In this document: positions 33,635-41,636 of the stretch, piece by piece
How the letters are laid out: the number at the start of each line of letters is the position of its first letter
How positions within the stretch are numbered: the stretch's first letter is position 1
From: Acidobacteriota bacterium
GTDB taxonomy: Bacteria; Acidobacteriota; Thermoanaerobaculia; Gp7-AA8
DNA: 64,000 nucleotides
Reading direction: 5' to 3'
Assembly (NCBI GenBank): GCA_021781455.1
Contig: JAJXWV010000022.1
Span: 1 to 64,000 of the forward strand
Made by a program: the position numbers and the translations under genes
The notes under the pieces: model-generated
What the model was told of the DNA's origin: nothing
What the model saw: the letters and a program-made list of their open reading frames with translations, nothing else
Databases searched by the model: none

Positions 33635-35890
33635 TCAGATCTGGTAGACGAAGGTCGCTGCGTTGTCGCCGATGACGAGGACGTCGCCGCGCTTGAGCTG
33701 CACTTCCGTGATGCGCTCCCCGCCCGCTTTTCCGAGGAACGTCCCGTTGGTCGAGCTCTGGTCGATGGCCCACACTTTTCCGTTGCGTGGAACGATGCGC
33801 ACGTGGCGCTTCGAAACGCGAGTGTCGTTGATAACGACGGTGGAGAGTGCCGGATCGCGGCCAATGTAGAAGCCCTGGTCGTCGATGATGAAGGTCTTTC
33901 CCTCGGCGGGGCCGGCCGTGCAGCGGAGCATGCCGTTCCACTGCAGCATCTCCGTCGGGGCAGCGGCCTCCGGTTGCAGTGCCTCCTTGCGCACCATCTG
34001 CGTTGCGTCGATCGCCGGCGGGGTGGCGAGGGGTGGGGCAGGGGCAGGGGCAGGGGCGGGGGTCGGTGTCGCGGCGGTGGTCCGCAATGAATCCGGCGTG
34101 AGCGGCGGAACGTTCACGGCCGCAGGACGCGGCGCGGCACGGGATGCGGCCGGCGATTCCGCGCGGACTGGCCGCAGACGCTGGTAGAGCGCCAGTCCGA
34201 CGGGGACGAACACCACCAGCAGAAGCAATCCGATGAACACGAGCAGGATCGATCCGAGCATTCCCAACCCACCTTCCATATCGGCGCGCACGGCGCCGCC
34301 GCTCAGCGAGGCCAGGGCGACCTTGGGCATCAATTGACTGGAGCTTCCATGATAGCCGTGGCAGAGGACGCAGTTGCTGGAGGCTCGTACTGACAGGCCG
34401 GCCGTCCGCCGCTCGCCATGACAGTCGGTGCAGGCGCCGCGCAGAGGCAGGAGCACGTCCGATGTGCGAACGCTCTGCCGGGCCGCGGCGTGACAGGTCT
34501 CGCACGCCAGCTCGCGGTGCGGTCCGTGAGAAAACTTAGCCTTCATCCATCGCGTCGGAATGACCGGCGGGGTGACGGCCAGGCGTCCGCCGGCTCGTCG
34601 CACCTCATGGCAGACGCTGCACTTGACCTTGATGACCTGTTCGGCGGCGAGGACGGCGCGCTCGTCGTTCCCTTCCGGCGGACGCTGGGTGAGGATGCGC
34701 CGCACTTCCTCCGGCGGCTTGCCGGCGATGTCGCGATTGCCGGAGTACGTGGCCAGCACGAATCCATAGACGAGTGACGGATCGCCGCCGTGCGGAACTT
34801 CGGCATCGGGAAAGGCGGCGTCGAAGGTCAGGCGGTGGCAGCGCTGGCAATCGGTGGCGAACCGGATCGGCGCCGGATCGAGCTTCCCTTTTGTCTCCAC
34901 GAGGCGATGGCAGGACGTGCACGACAGCACTTCCCGCCGGCCGTTGCCGTTGAAGACGCCGCCCGGCTGAAGATGCAGCCGATGGTTGAGGCGCAAGGTG
35001 TCCCGGTCGGGCGGGAGCGCGAAATCGGGATGCCTGGGGCCGAAGGCGATGGCGTTGGCCAGCTGCGTATGGCCCGTGGCATGTGCGGCAATGTTGGCGT
35101 GGCAGGCCACACAGCGGCTGTCGGGAATGGAGGCGAGAGTCGTCGCACCGCGATGCTCGGCATGGCAACTGGCGCAGGGCGGCGGCGCGACCTGCTTGCG
35201 CGCATGCACCATGCGGCCGTGGCAGGTCTGGCATCGCGCGTCCGTCACCCCGCGCCATGGATCGTGACAGGCCCTGCAGTCATTGGCGATCGACTGGCCG
35301 CGGTCGTTGACGGCTCGGGCGTGGGCCGCCGACACGCTGCCGGGAGCGAAGGCCGCCTGCTTCTGCGGCCGCGTCACTTCTCCGATCAACGTCAGGCCGG
35401 CGATCAGCACGAGAGCGGTGAGGGTCGTCTTGGTCAGGTACGGCCGGCTGAGCTGGAAGGCGTTACGGTAGTCGATGCGCGGCGCCTTGATCGTTCCTCC
35501 CGCTGGCGCCGCGGGCGCCTGTTGTTCCTCAGGCTCATCGGACGCAGCCTGACTCGCGGCCGCCGCGGTCGAGCCGATGCGCATGAACAGCGGCTGCCCC
35601 GGCTCCGCCATCTGAACTTCGATGCGCAGGTCGCCGATCTCGATGACGTCGCCCTTCGAGAGCGGCGCCGCCTCCACCGGCCGGCCGTTGACGTAGGTTC
35701 CGGTGATGCTTCCTCGGTCGGTGATCGCATAGCCGGCGGGAGTCGTGTCGATTACCGCGTGATCGAGCGCCACGGCAGGGTTCTCCGACCGAACCTCCGC
35801 GCGCGTTCCGCGTCCGATGCGCAGCACATCGCCGCTGACCTCGCTCAGCGAAAGCCCTCGCCCCACGGCGCGCTGAATGAGGAAGCTCAT
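33635..35890 (-). CDS. FHA-TM-decahaem cytochrome-TM-FHA protein
   Basis: A 751-residue inner-membrane protein with an uncommon plan. Residues 1-95 form an FHA domain (RIGRGTRAEV, TGTYVNG); TM at about 155-172 (TLTALVLIAGLTLIGEV); then ten CxxCH motifs at 205, 220, 239, 260, 324, 348, 424, 463, 487 and 507, with many extra His residues as distal ligands; a second TM at about 543-569; a Pro/Ala-rich linker (600-630); and a second FHA domain at 655-745 with the full Arg-Ser-His-Asn set (FYIGRDP, VSKRHVRI, SSTNGTF). Two TMs put both FHA domains in the cytoplasm and the haems in the periplasm. FHA domains bind phosphothreonine, so kinase signalling could control assembly or electron flow. It is next to the haem b protein gene. 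Confidence 0.92.
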   Translation of the reverse strand: MSFLIQRAVGRGLSLSEVSGDVLRIGRGTRAEVRSENPAVALDHAVIDTTPAGYAITDRGSITGTYVNGRPVEAAPLSKGDVIEIGDLRIEVQMAEPGQPLFMRIGSTAAAASQAASDEPEEQQAPAAPAGGTIKAPRIDYRNAFQLSRPYLTKTTLTALVLIAGLTLIGEVTRPQKQAAFAPGSVSAAHARAVNDRGQSIANDCRACHDPWRGVTDARCQTCHGRMVHARKQVAPPPCASCHAEHRGATTLASIPDSRCVACHANIAAHATGHTQLANAIAFGPRHPDFALPPDRDTLRLNHRLHLQPGGVFNGNGRREVLSCTSCHRLVETKGKLDPAPIRFATDCQRCHRLTFDAAFPDAEVPHGGDPSLVYGFVLATYSGNRDIAGKPPEEVRRILTQRPPEGNDERAVLAAEQVIKVKCSVCHEVRRAGGRLAVTPPVIPTRWMKAKFSHGPHRELACETCHAAARQSVRTSDVLLPLRGACTDCHGERRTAGLSVRASSNCVLCHGYHGSSSQLMPKVALASLSGGAVRADMEGGLGMLGSILLVFIGLLLLVVFVPVGLALYQRLRPVRAESPAASRAAPRPAAVNVPPLTPDSLRTTAATPTPAPAPAPAPPLATPPAIDATQMVRKEALQPEAAAPTEMLQWNGMLRCTAGPAEGKTFIIDDQGFYIGRDPALSTVVINDTRVSKRHVRIVPRNGKVWAIDQSSTNGTFLGKAGGERITEVQLKRGDVLVIGDNAATFVYQI

Positions 35891-35901
35891 GCGCTTCTCC
35901 G

Positions 35902-36022
35902 GGAGTGCGGGCTTCCAGCCCGCCTGTTGCCGGGCTTGCAGCCCGGCGACTGCTTGAGCAGGGCCCGCCGTGAAGCGGCCGGGCAGGATGCCCGTCCGCC
36001 GGCGGGCTGGAAGCCCGCACTC
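35902..36022. repeat. inverted repeat with GCGGGCTTCCAGCCCGC ends
   Basis: GGAGTGCGGGCTTCCAGCCC continuing GCC at 35902-35924 and GGCGGGCTGGAAGCCCGCAC continuing TC at 36001-36022 are near-perfect inverted copies, and each is itself palindromic. In between is GCCGGGCTTGCAGCCCGGC, a third hairpin. It fills the gap between the haem b gene and the FHA-cytochrome gene. Confidence 0.8.
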
Positions 36023-36023
36023 C

Positions 36024-36851
36024 TCATCGCAACCTTCCGTAATAGAAGACCGCCACGACGTGAACGACGGCGAAGAGCAGCAGAGCGATGGTGAACGGGA
36101 TGTGCACGTACAGCCACGCTTCCAGGACGTTCTTGTACCGCTGCTGGTACATCAGGCGGATGAGCAGCTCGCTGCGCTGCCGCGAGACGATCAGCAGCTG
36201 GCGCAGGTCGTCCTCCTCGTTCTTCGGAGCGAGCCGGAGCAGGTCGGTCCAGTTGCCGGCGTCGGCCGCAGCCGGGCGGCGGCGGGTGAACAGGAGGCGC
36301 CATCCGGCCAGCCATCCCGGCGCGGAAGAGGTCATCAGCTGTTCGTGGATCCTCTGAAAGGCGGCCGACTTTCCCGAAGCGATGCGCGCCATCTGTTTAC
36401 CGAGCTGGTTGAGCTGCTCGGAGAGCTCGCCGGCCGTGAGATCGCTCTCCACTTCGGTGAGCAGCCGCGGCACCGTCGCGTAGAGGACGGCGCCGAAGAT
36501 GCCGCTGGCCACCACGATGACGACGAGGATCAGAGTGGTGACGGCGATGCGGTCGTTGAAGCGGCCGCCGGTGTGGTAGAGCAGGATCACCAGCACGAGC
36601 ACGCCGAGGTAGATGTGCGACTGGAGCCACTGCTCGAGAGTGCCGAAAGTCGATCGATACCAGCGCTTGCGGATTCCGAAGAAGGCCAGCAGCAGGATGA
36701 GCAGAGATCCGAGGATGCCGTAGGTGATGCCGAGCGGTGAGCCGCCATGCGGGAACTCGCGCGCGGCGTCCCAGAAGTACACCGCCGTGGCTGCGAAGAG
36801 AAGCAGCAGGACAATGCGGCGCCACAACACGCCGCTGTGCGCTACGGGCAT
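36024..36851 (-). CDS. dihaem b-type membrane cytochrome subunit
   Basis: A 275-residue protein with about five hydrophobic helices (near 12-28, 42-60, 76-95, 103-127 and 247-271). Helix three carries H79 and H93 and helix five H250 and H264; both pairs have exactly 13 residues between them (H-x13-H), the standard spacing for two haems held between two helices in b-type cytochromes. A soluble loop of about 120 residues joins helices four and five. I do not recognise a specific family. It could take electrons from the Fe-S fusion protein encoded just upstream, or exchange them with quinone, and pass them to the decahaem protein encoded downstream. The start at 36851 has AAGGAGCGG before it. 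Confidence 0.78.
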   Translation of the reverse strand: MPVAHSGVLWRRIVLLLLFAATAVYFWDAAREFPHGGSPLGITYGILGSLLILLLAFFGIRKRWYRSTFGTLEQWLQSHIYLGVLVLVILLYHTGGRFNDRIAVTTLILVVIVVASGIFGAVLYATVPRLLTEVESDLTAGELSEQLNQLGKQMARIASGKSAAFQRIHEQLMTSSAPGWLAGWRLLFTRRRPAAADAGNWTDLLRLAPKNEEDDLRQLLIVSRQRSELLIRLMYQQRYKNVLEAWLYVHIPFTIALLLFAVVHVVAVFYYGRLR

Positions 36852-36897
36852 GGCTCGAAGCCGCTCCTTGTAAGAATCTCGGCTACGACGGTGAATG

Positions 36898-36965
36898 CAC
36901 CACAGAGGCACAGAGACCACAGAGAAAAGCCAGGGGGCCTCTGTGCTCTCTGTGCCTCTGTGGTG
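36898..36965. repeat. inverted repeat CACCACAGAGGCACAGAG
   Basis: CACCACAGAGGCACAGAG at about 36898-36915 is matched by CTCTGTGCCTCTGTGGTG at about 36948-36965, with CACAGAG/CTCTGTG pairs inside. The loop holds AAAAGCCAGGGGGC. It is in the 36852-36987 gap; no U-tract follows, so it is not a standard terminator. Confidence 0.8.
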
Positions 36966-36987
36966 AAAATCCGCGATCGCAATCGCC

Positions 36988-39372
36988 TCATCGTTCCCCC
37001 CGGCTGATCACGAGCTCTTCGAGCGTGTCGCGATACTCGGACGGCGTGAGGCGGATGGCCGCGCCGGTCGGGCAGCTGCGCACGCAGGCGGGGCCGCCAG
37101 TGATCTCGCGGCAGAGATCGCACTTCACCGCCACGGTGCGCTCGATCTCCTGCTGCGCCCCGTCGCCGCCGCCGAAGAGTGAGCGCACCCACGAGAAGAG
37201 CGTCTTCTTCGGCTCCTTGTGGACCATGAAGATGTTTCCGTAGGGGCAGTTTCGCTCGCAGTTGCCGCAGCCGATGCAGTTGCTCTTGATGTAGACCTCG
37301 CCGCGGGGATCGCGGACGATGGCGTCGGGCGGGCAGTCCAGCATGCACAGCGGGTTCTCGCACTGCCAGCAGGAGTTAGGCGCGAGCAGGTTGTAGAAGC
37401 GGATCCCCGTCAGCGACAGGCGGGCGTGCCGGTCCTCGTGCACCCCTTCGCAGGCGTGAATGCAGTTGCCACAGCGGATGCAGCGGTGCTCATCGATGAG
37501 CAGCGTCTGCGTACCCATGACCACTTCCTCGCGGATGAGGTCCTGGAGGATGTTCCCCGATCCGGGAGTGGCCTCGGCGACGAACCCTGCGATGCGCCGC
37601 TCCTCGAGCTTGCGCAGAGGGGCCTCGCGCAGCTCCGGATGCGCGCCTAGGAACCGGTCGAAGTCCGCCTTGGAAAGCCTGATCAGGTCGGACGGGAAGA
37701 TCGTCGTGACCGTCGCCGTGCGCTGCGAATCGGAGAAGAGCGCCGCCTCGCCGAAGAAATTGCCGGCCACGAGATAGGAGAGGACCACCTCCTTCTCACC
37801 CGACTTCTTGGAGATCTTCACCATGCCGTTGCGAATCAGGTAGAAGGCGTCCGCGGCGTCGTCTTCGCGAAAGACAACGGCGTCCTTGCCGACGCTCTCC
37901 ACGGCGGCACGGTCGATCAGCTCGCCGAGCTGCGCCTCCGGGACTCCCGGGAAGAGATAGCCTCCGAAGGCTCGGAGCATGAAGGCCTGATCGACGAGGG
38001 CGCGGGCTCTCGGGGCGGTCGCCAGCAGCTTGAGGATGGCCTTGCGCGGGATCTCGATGAGGAGCGTCCGCCCGACGGCCTTGGCCGTGGCTGTCCGCCG
38101 CCGGCCGGAGATGAGGCTCATCTCGCCGAAGAAGTTGCCGGCGGTGAGCTCGGCGATCATCCCCTCGACGGCTGACTGCTCGGTGTGTTTCCACAGCTCC
38201 ACGCGGCCGGCGGCGATGATCAGGAAATCGTTGGTGTAGTCGTTCTGGCGGATGATCGTTTCGCCGTCGGCATATTCGCGGACACGGGCAGCGAGGAACG
38301 TGTCGCGCAGCTGCTGCTCGTCCGCGGCGGCGAGCAGCGGCACGCGGCTGCGCAGAGTGCGGATCCGCTCGGACACGGGACCGTCCCAGAAGGTGAGCCG
38401 TTCCTTGAGGACCGCTTCGTCGGCGGGCTCGACCTCGCGCCCCATCAGGTGTTCGACGACCTCGTAGCCCTGATTCATGCCGAGCTTGATCAGGTCGCGC
38501 CCGCTGGCCGCGCCGATGAGGAAGAGTCCCGGCACGGCCGACTCGTGGACGGGACTGAGGACCGGGCGCGCCTCTTTCCCTTCGCCGCTGTAGCGGACGC
38601 CGATCGACTCGAAGAACTTGCGCGGCGGATCAGCGCCGAGCTTCAGGAAGATCAGCTCCGCGGGAACGCGCAGCGGCTCGCCGCGGACCACCAGGTCGGC
38701 GTATCCGGCCTGAACCTGCTTGATCCCGGCGTTGAAGTAGACCGTCAACTGTCCCCGTGCCTGCCGGGAGAGGATCTCCTTGGTGAGGATCTCGTTCGCT
38801 CGCGTGATCTCCGGCCCGCGTACGATGAGGCCGACGCGGTTCTCGTCGGAGATGGCGATGGCGATCTCCAGCGCCGAGTCGCCGGCGCCGACCACGAGGA
38901 TGTCCTGATCGCGATGTTCGCTGGCGTCGGCCAGGCGATAGAGGACGTGGGGGAGGTCGTCGCCCGGCACGCCCAGTTTCCGCGGATTCCCCTGCGTTCC
39001 CATCGACAGCACGACGGACTTGGCGTCGATTTCGGATCCGGCTGCGGTGCGCACCCGAAACCGTTCCTCTTCGCGGCTGATGGACTTGACCTCGGAGCTC
39101 AGCCGGACGTTCAGCCCGCGCTCGCGCACGTGACCGTCCCACCCTTCGAGAATCGATTCGCGCGATCCCGGCTGGAACGGCAGGTCGCCGCGCGCCGGAA
39201 TCATGACCGGCTCGGCCATGACGAACTTGCGCGCCTGGTAGTTGTAGATGGTGTCGGCGAGATGATCGCTGCGCTCGAGCAGCACGTACGACAGGCCGTT
39301 GGCCTGCGCGTGTGAGGCCGCCGCCAGCCCGGCCGGCCCCGCCCCGATGATCGCGAGTTCAAACGATTCCAT
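36988..39372 (-). CDS. flavin oxidoreductase-cNMP-binding x2-four [4Fe-4S] fusion protein
   Basis: A 794-residue cytoplasmic fusion. Residues 1-315: FAD and NAD(P) binding folds with GAGPAG at 10-15, GAGDSA at 162-167 and the C-terminal FAD motif GLFLIGAASG; the thioredoxin-reductase CxxC is absent. Residues about 340-460 and 470-590: two cyclic-nucleotide-binding (CRP-like) domains with phosphate-binding cassettes FGEMSLISGRRRTATA and FGEAALFSDSQRTATV. Residues 625-775: a ferredoxin-like DmsB-type module with Cys clusters CIRCGNC (631), CWQCENPLCMLDC (668), CIGCGNCERNC (699) and CDLC...CVRSC (751), enough for four [4Fe-4S] clusters. It should pass electrons between NAD(P)H and the membrane haem b protein, gated by cAMP/cGMP-like ligands. 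The order of partners is inferred from gene order. Confidence 0.92.
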   Translation of the reverse strand: MESFELAIIGAGPAGLAAASHAQANGLSYVLLERSDHLADTIYNYQARKFVMAEPVMIPARGDLPFQPGSRESILEGWDGHVRERGLNVRLSSEVKSISREEERFRVRTAAGSEIDAKSVVLSMGTQGNPRKLGVPGDDLPHVLYRLADASEHRDQDILVVGAGDSALEIAIAISDENRVGLIVRGPEITRANEILTKEILSRQARGQLTVYFNAGIKQVQAGYADLVVRGEPLRVPAELIFLKLGADPPRKFFESIGVRYSGEGKEARPVLSPVHESAVPGLFLIGAASGRDLIKLGMNQGYEVVEHLMGREVEPADEAVLKERLTFWDGPVSERIRTLRSRVPLLAAADEQQLRDTFLAARVREYADGETIIRQNDYTNDFLIIAAGRVELWKHTEQSAVEGMIAELTAGNFFGEMSLISGRRRTATAKAVGRTLLIEIPRKAILKLLATAPRARALVDQAFMLRAFGGYLFPGVPEAQLGELIDRAAVESVGKDAVVFREDDAADAFYLIRNGMVKISKKSGEKEVVLSYLVAGNFFGEAALFSDSQRTATVTTIFPSDLIRLSKADFDRFLGAHPELREAPLRKLEERRIAGFVAEATPGSGNILQDLIREEVVMGTQTLLIDEHRCIRCGNCIHACEGVHEDRHARLSLTGIRFYNLLAPNSCWQCENPLCMLDCPPDAIVRDPRGEVYIKSNCIGCGNCERNCPYGNIFMVHKEPKKTLFSWVRSLFGGGDGAQQEIERTVAVKCDLCREITGGPACVRSCPTGAAIRLTPSEYRDTLEELVISRGER

Positions 39373-39508
39373 TCGAGCGCCGAGTCACCGACGTCATGCA
39401 GGCGCAGCAATCGCCGAGCGGCGAAGCATCCGTTCGCGGCTCACGGCCTCCAGATGTGAGTGACAGCTAATGAGTATCCGATGAAACGGTGTCCGAGTGT
39501 GAGCTGGA

Positions 39509-40474
39509 TTACGAATGCCCCAGATTCGTAGCGGTCGTCTCGCCGGCCTTGAGCTCGGCAGCGAGATTGAAGGTGAAGACGATCTTGCCGAGCCGGACCA
39601 TATCGTTGTCGGCCAGGGCCACGGCCTGCTTCACCGGCTCGCCGTTGACGAACGTGCCATTACGGCTGCCGAGGTCCTCGATCGCAAATCCGTCGGGAGT
39701 GCGCGAGATGCGGGCATGCCGCGACGAGACGCTGGCGTCCGGTACCACGATGTCGTTTCCCGGTTCGCGGCCGATCGTGTAGGCGTTGCCGACGAGTGGA
39801 TGGACAGCCGCGTCGGTTCCGGCGGAGGTCAGGGCACCGGCGCGTTTCTTTGCGGGCCCGGTTTTCTCCGTTGCCGCGGGCTCGGGAGCAGGTGCCGGCT
39901 GAGGCGCGGCTTCCGGCGGTGCTGCAGCCGGCCGTTGGGCTCCCGAATCGATGCGCAACAACAGTCCGCTCGCTTCCAGGGTGCGAATGGCCGCGGCGAG
40001 CTCCTCGCGTGTGGCCCCACCTTCGGCCATCAGCTCGCCGAAGGTGCGGCCGCTGCCGATCCGGAACAGAAGCTTGAACTGCTCCGGCTTGAGGCTGATC
40101 TCCTGGCCCGCGGGGGCATCCACGACGTGGAAGCGCGCTTCGTCGGGAAGAGTCTGGGCGATGACGATGCGCCGCTGGGCCTCTTCGAGAATTGCATCGA
40201 TCGGGTGAGGCTTCTCCGCCGCGTTGGCCGGGAGCTCGACGCCATCGAGAAACGTGAACGCGGCCTCCTGGTCGAAGAGGGAGGCCACGATGGCGACCAC
40301 GTCATTCCCTTCCGGCGATTCGCCCCAGACGACGAATCCGTCGCGAAAGAAGAGGCGCGCCCGCCGCCCTTTCATCTCCACGTCGAGCGTGCCGCTGTGC
40401 CGGTGCTGGGCGAGGAACGACAGCAGCTGCTCCGGCGGAAAGTGCCGCAGGCTCCCCTGCAGGATGACGAGCAT
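39509..40474 (-). CDS. DUF4388-FHA domain protein
   Basis: A 321-residue cytoplasmic protein. Residues 1-110 match DUF4388 (PATAN-like): LVILQGSLRHFPPEQLLSFLAQHRHSGTLDVEMKGRRARLFFRDG. A helical winged part follows (FGELMAEGGATREELAAAIRTLEASGLLLRI), then a Pro/Ala linker and a C-terminal FHA domain at about 230-305 with YTIGREPGNDIVV, VSSRHARI and LGSRNGTFVNG, all canonical phosphothreonine-binding residues. It heads the redox gene row and may be its signalling adaptor. The gap 39373-39508 upstream of the next gene holds no clear feature. Confidence 0.87.
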   Translation of the reverse strand: MLVILQGSLRHFPPEQLLSFLAQHRHSGTLDVEMKGRRARLFFRDGFVVWGESPEGNDVVAIVASLFDQEAAFTFLDGVELPANAAEKPHPIDAILEEAQRRIVIAQTLPDEARFHVVDAPAGQEISLKPEQFKLLFRIGSGRTFGELMAEGGATREELAAAIRTLEASGLLLRIDSGAQRPAAAPPEAAPQPAPAPEPAATEKTGPAKKRAGALTSAGTDAAVHPLVGNAYTIGREPGNDIVVPDASVSSRHARISRTPDGFAIEDLGSRNGTFVNGEPVKQAVALADNDMVRLGKIVFTFNLAAELKAGETTATNLGHS

Positions 40475-40519
40475 GTTCCAATTTTAGCAGTGAAGCCGCC
40501 CCCGTCACTCGGACGTGCG

Positions 40520-41629
40520 CTACGTCGTGGCTGCGACCGGCTGGGCCGCCGCCGCGACCCGCTTCTTCCCGCTCACGGCCAGCCAGACCAGGACGGCGAT
40601 CGCTACTGCGAGCAGGCCGATTCCCAGCAACGGGCGGTAGACGATCCAGGCCACGGCAATCGTCGTGGTTGAAAGAACGATCGAGATCACGAACGCGAAC
40701 AGGCCCGTGCCGAACGCCATCAGGCTCCCGACGAACGGGACCACGTCGCCGAGGACCGAGATGGGGCGGAAGAACAGCAGCAGTCCGAAGAACATCAGGA
40801 AGAAGCCGACAGCGCGGAGAATCCAGGTCAGGACGGTGTTCTGCTTCAGCGCGCTCTCGAACATCGACTGCGCCGTGAACACGCCGGTCTTCAGCATCTC
40901 GATTTCCATCCCCGTGCTGGCCCGGTACGGCTCGAACGAGGTGCCGTTCTGTTTGGAGACGACACTCACGTCCGACGGGAGCACCGCGCTGAAGGCGATG
41001 CGCGTGTCGCCGATCTGCGGATTCGCCGGGTCGCCTCCCGCGTAGAAGGAGCTCTCGTGAACCTTCAGCGCGGACTTCATCGCGTCTGGCAGCGCCGCGA
41101 GGCTCTGCTCCGTCACGGCGACCGGCTCGTATCGATCCATCATCCCGATCAGCGACGGCGTGAGCGTGAAGGCGCCAAGGGTCACGTGTTCTGCCTGCGC
41201 GTCGCGGCTCTGGTACCGCATCTCCGATGGATTCTTGTGGTCGCCCGCCTCTTTGAAGCTGCTCGAGTCGATGGGGTGATCCGCCCACGCCCTGGTGTAG
41301 CTGTAGGTGGTTTTCGTTTCCGTGCCGCCGCCGAGCTTCTTCTCGGTCTTCGACTCGCTCTTCTCCTGCCACTGGTACATCTCGACTTTGCGGCGCAGCC
41401 GGATCGCGTTCGCGGCGATGAGGAAGTCGGGATCGGTCAACGTCTCGCCCGTGGCGGCCTTTCCGCTCAGATGAACGAGCTTCTGGTTGTTGGCGAGGAT
41501 CTTATCTTGGATGTCCCTCGTGTGGGACAGGCTTCCGTGTGGGACAGGCTTCCGTGTGGGACAGGCTTTCCAGCCTGTCCTCGTAGCCACCTGCCGGCGG
41601 GGGCACAGGCTGGAAAGCCTGTCCCACAC
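40520..41629 (-). CDS. TMEM43-family membrane protein with repeat-derived N-terminus
   Basis: The frame from about residue 45 matches the TMEM43 family: KLVHLSGKAATGETLTDPDF, IRLRRKVEMYQWQEKSES, TYSYTRAWADHPIDSSSF, a lumenal/periplasmic region, and three or four C-terminal helices (WILRAVGFFLMFFGLLLFFRPI...). Normal members have an N-terminal transmembrane helix before the LVHLSGK block. Here that part is absent and the frame instead runs into the repeat block at 41521-41634 (MWDRLSSLCPRRQVATRTGW...). So the gene has lost roughly its first 60-70 codons and is probably not functional, or starts within the repeat. Confidence 0.7.
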   Translation of the reverse strand: MWDRLSSLCPRRQVATRTGWKACPTRKPVPHGSLSHTRDIQDKILANNQKLVHLSGKAATGETLTDPDFLIAANAIRLRRKVEMYQWQEKSESKTEKKLGGGTETKTTYSYTRAWADHPIDSSSFKEAGDHKNPSEMRYQSRDAQAEHVTLGAFTLTPSLIGMMDRYEPVAVTEQSLAALPDAMKSALKVHESSFYAGGDPANPQIGDTRIAFSAVLPSDVSVVSKQNGTSFEPYRASTGMEIEMLKTGVFTAQSMFESALKQNTVLTWILRAVGFFLMFFGLLLFFRPISVLGDVVPFVGSLMAFGTGLFAFVISIVLSTTTIAVAWIVYRPLLGIGLLAVAIAVLVWLAVSGKKRVAAAAQPVAATT

Positions 41630-41634
41630 GAGGG
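41521..41634. repeat. tandem and inverted GTGTGGGACAGGCTT repeats
   Basis: Three tandem 17-bp units GTGTGGGACAGGCTTCC at about 41521-41564, the last running into the palindrome GGACAGGCTTTCCAGCCTGT, then an inverted copy ACAGGCTGGAAAGCCTGTCC followed by CACACG at 41606-41630. Same family as 15554-15650. It sits where the TMEM43-like gene should have its N-terminus. Confidence 0.85.
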
Positions 41635-41636
41635 GC

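Noticed and set aside
36988-39372. Annotation as thioredoxin reductase
   Set aside because: The FAD/NAD(P) fold is similar, but the CxxC active site is absent and the protein carries cNMP and Fe-S modules.
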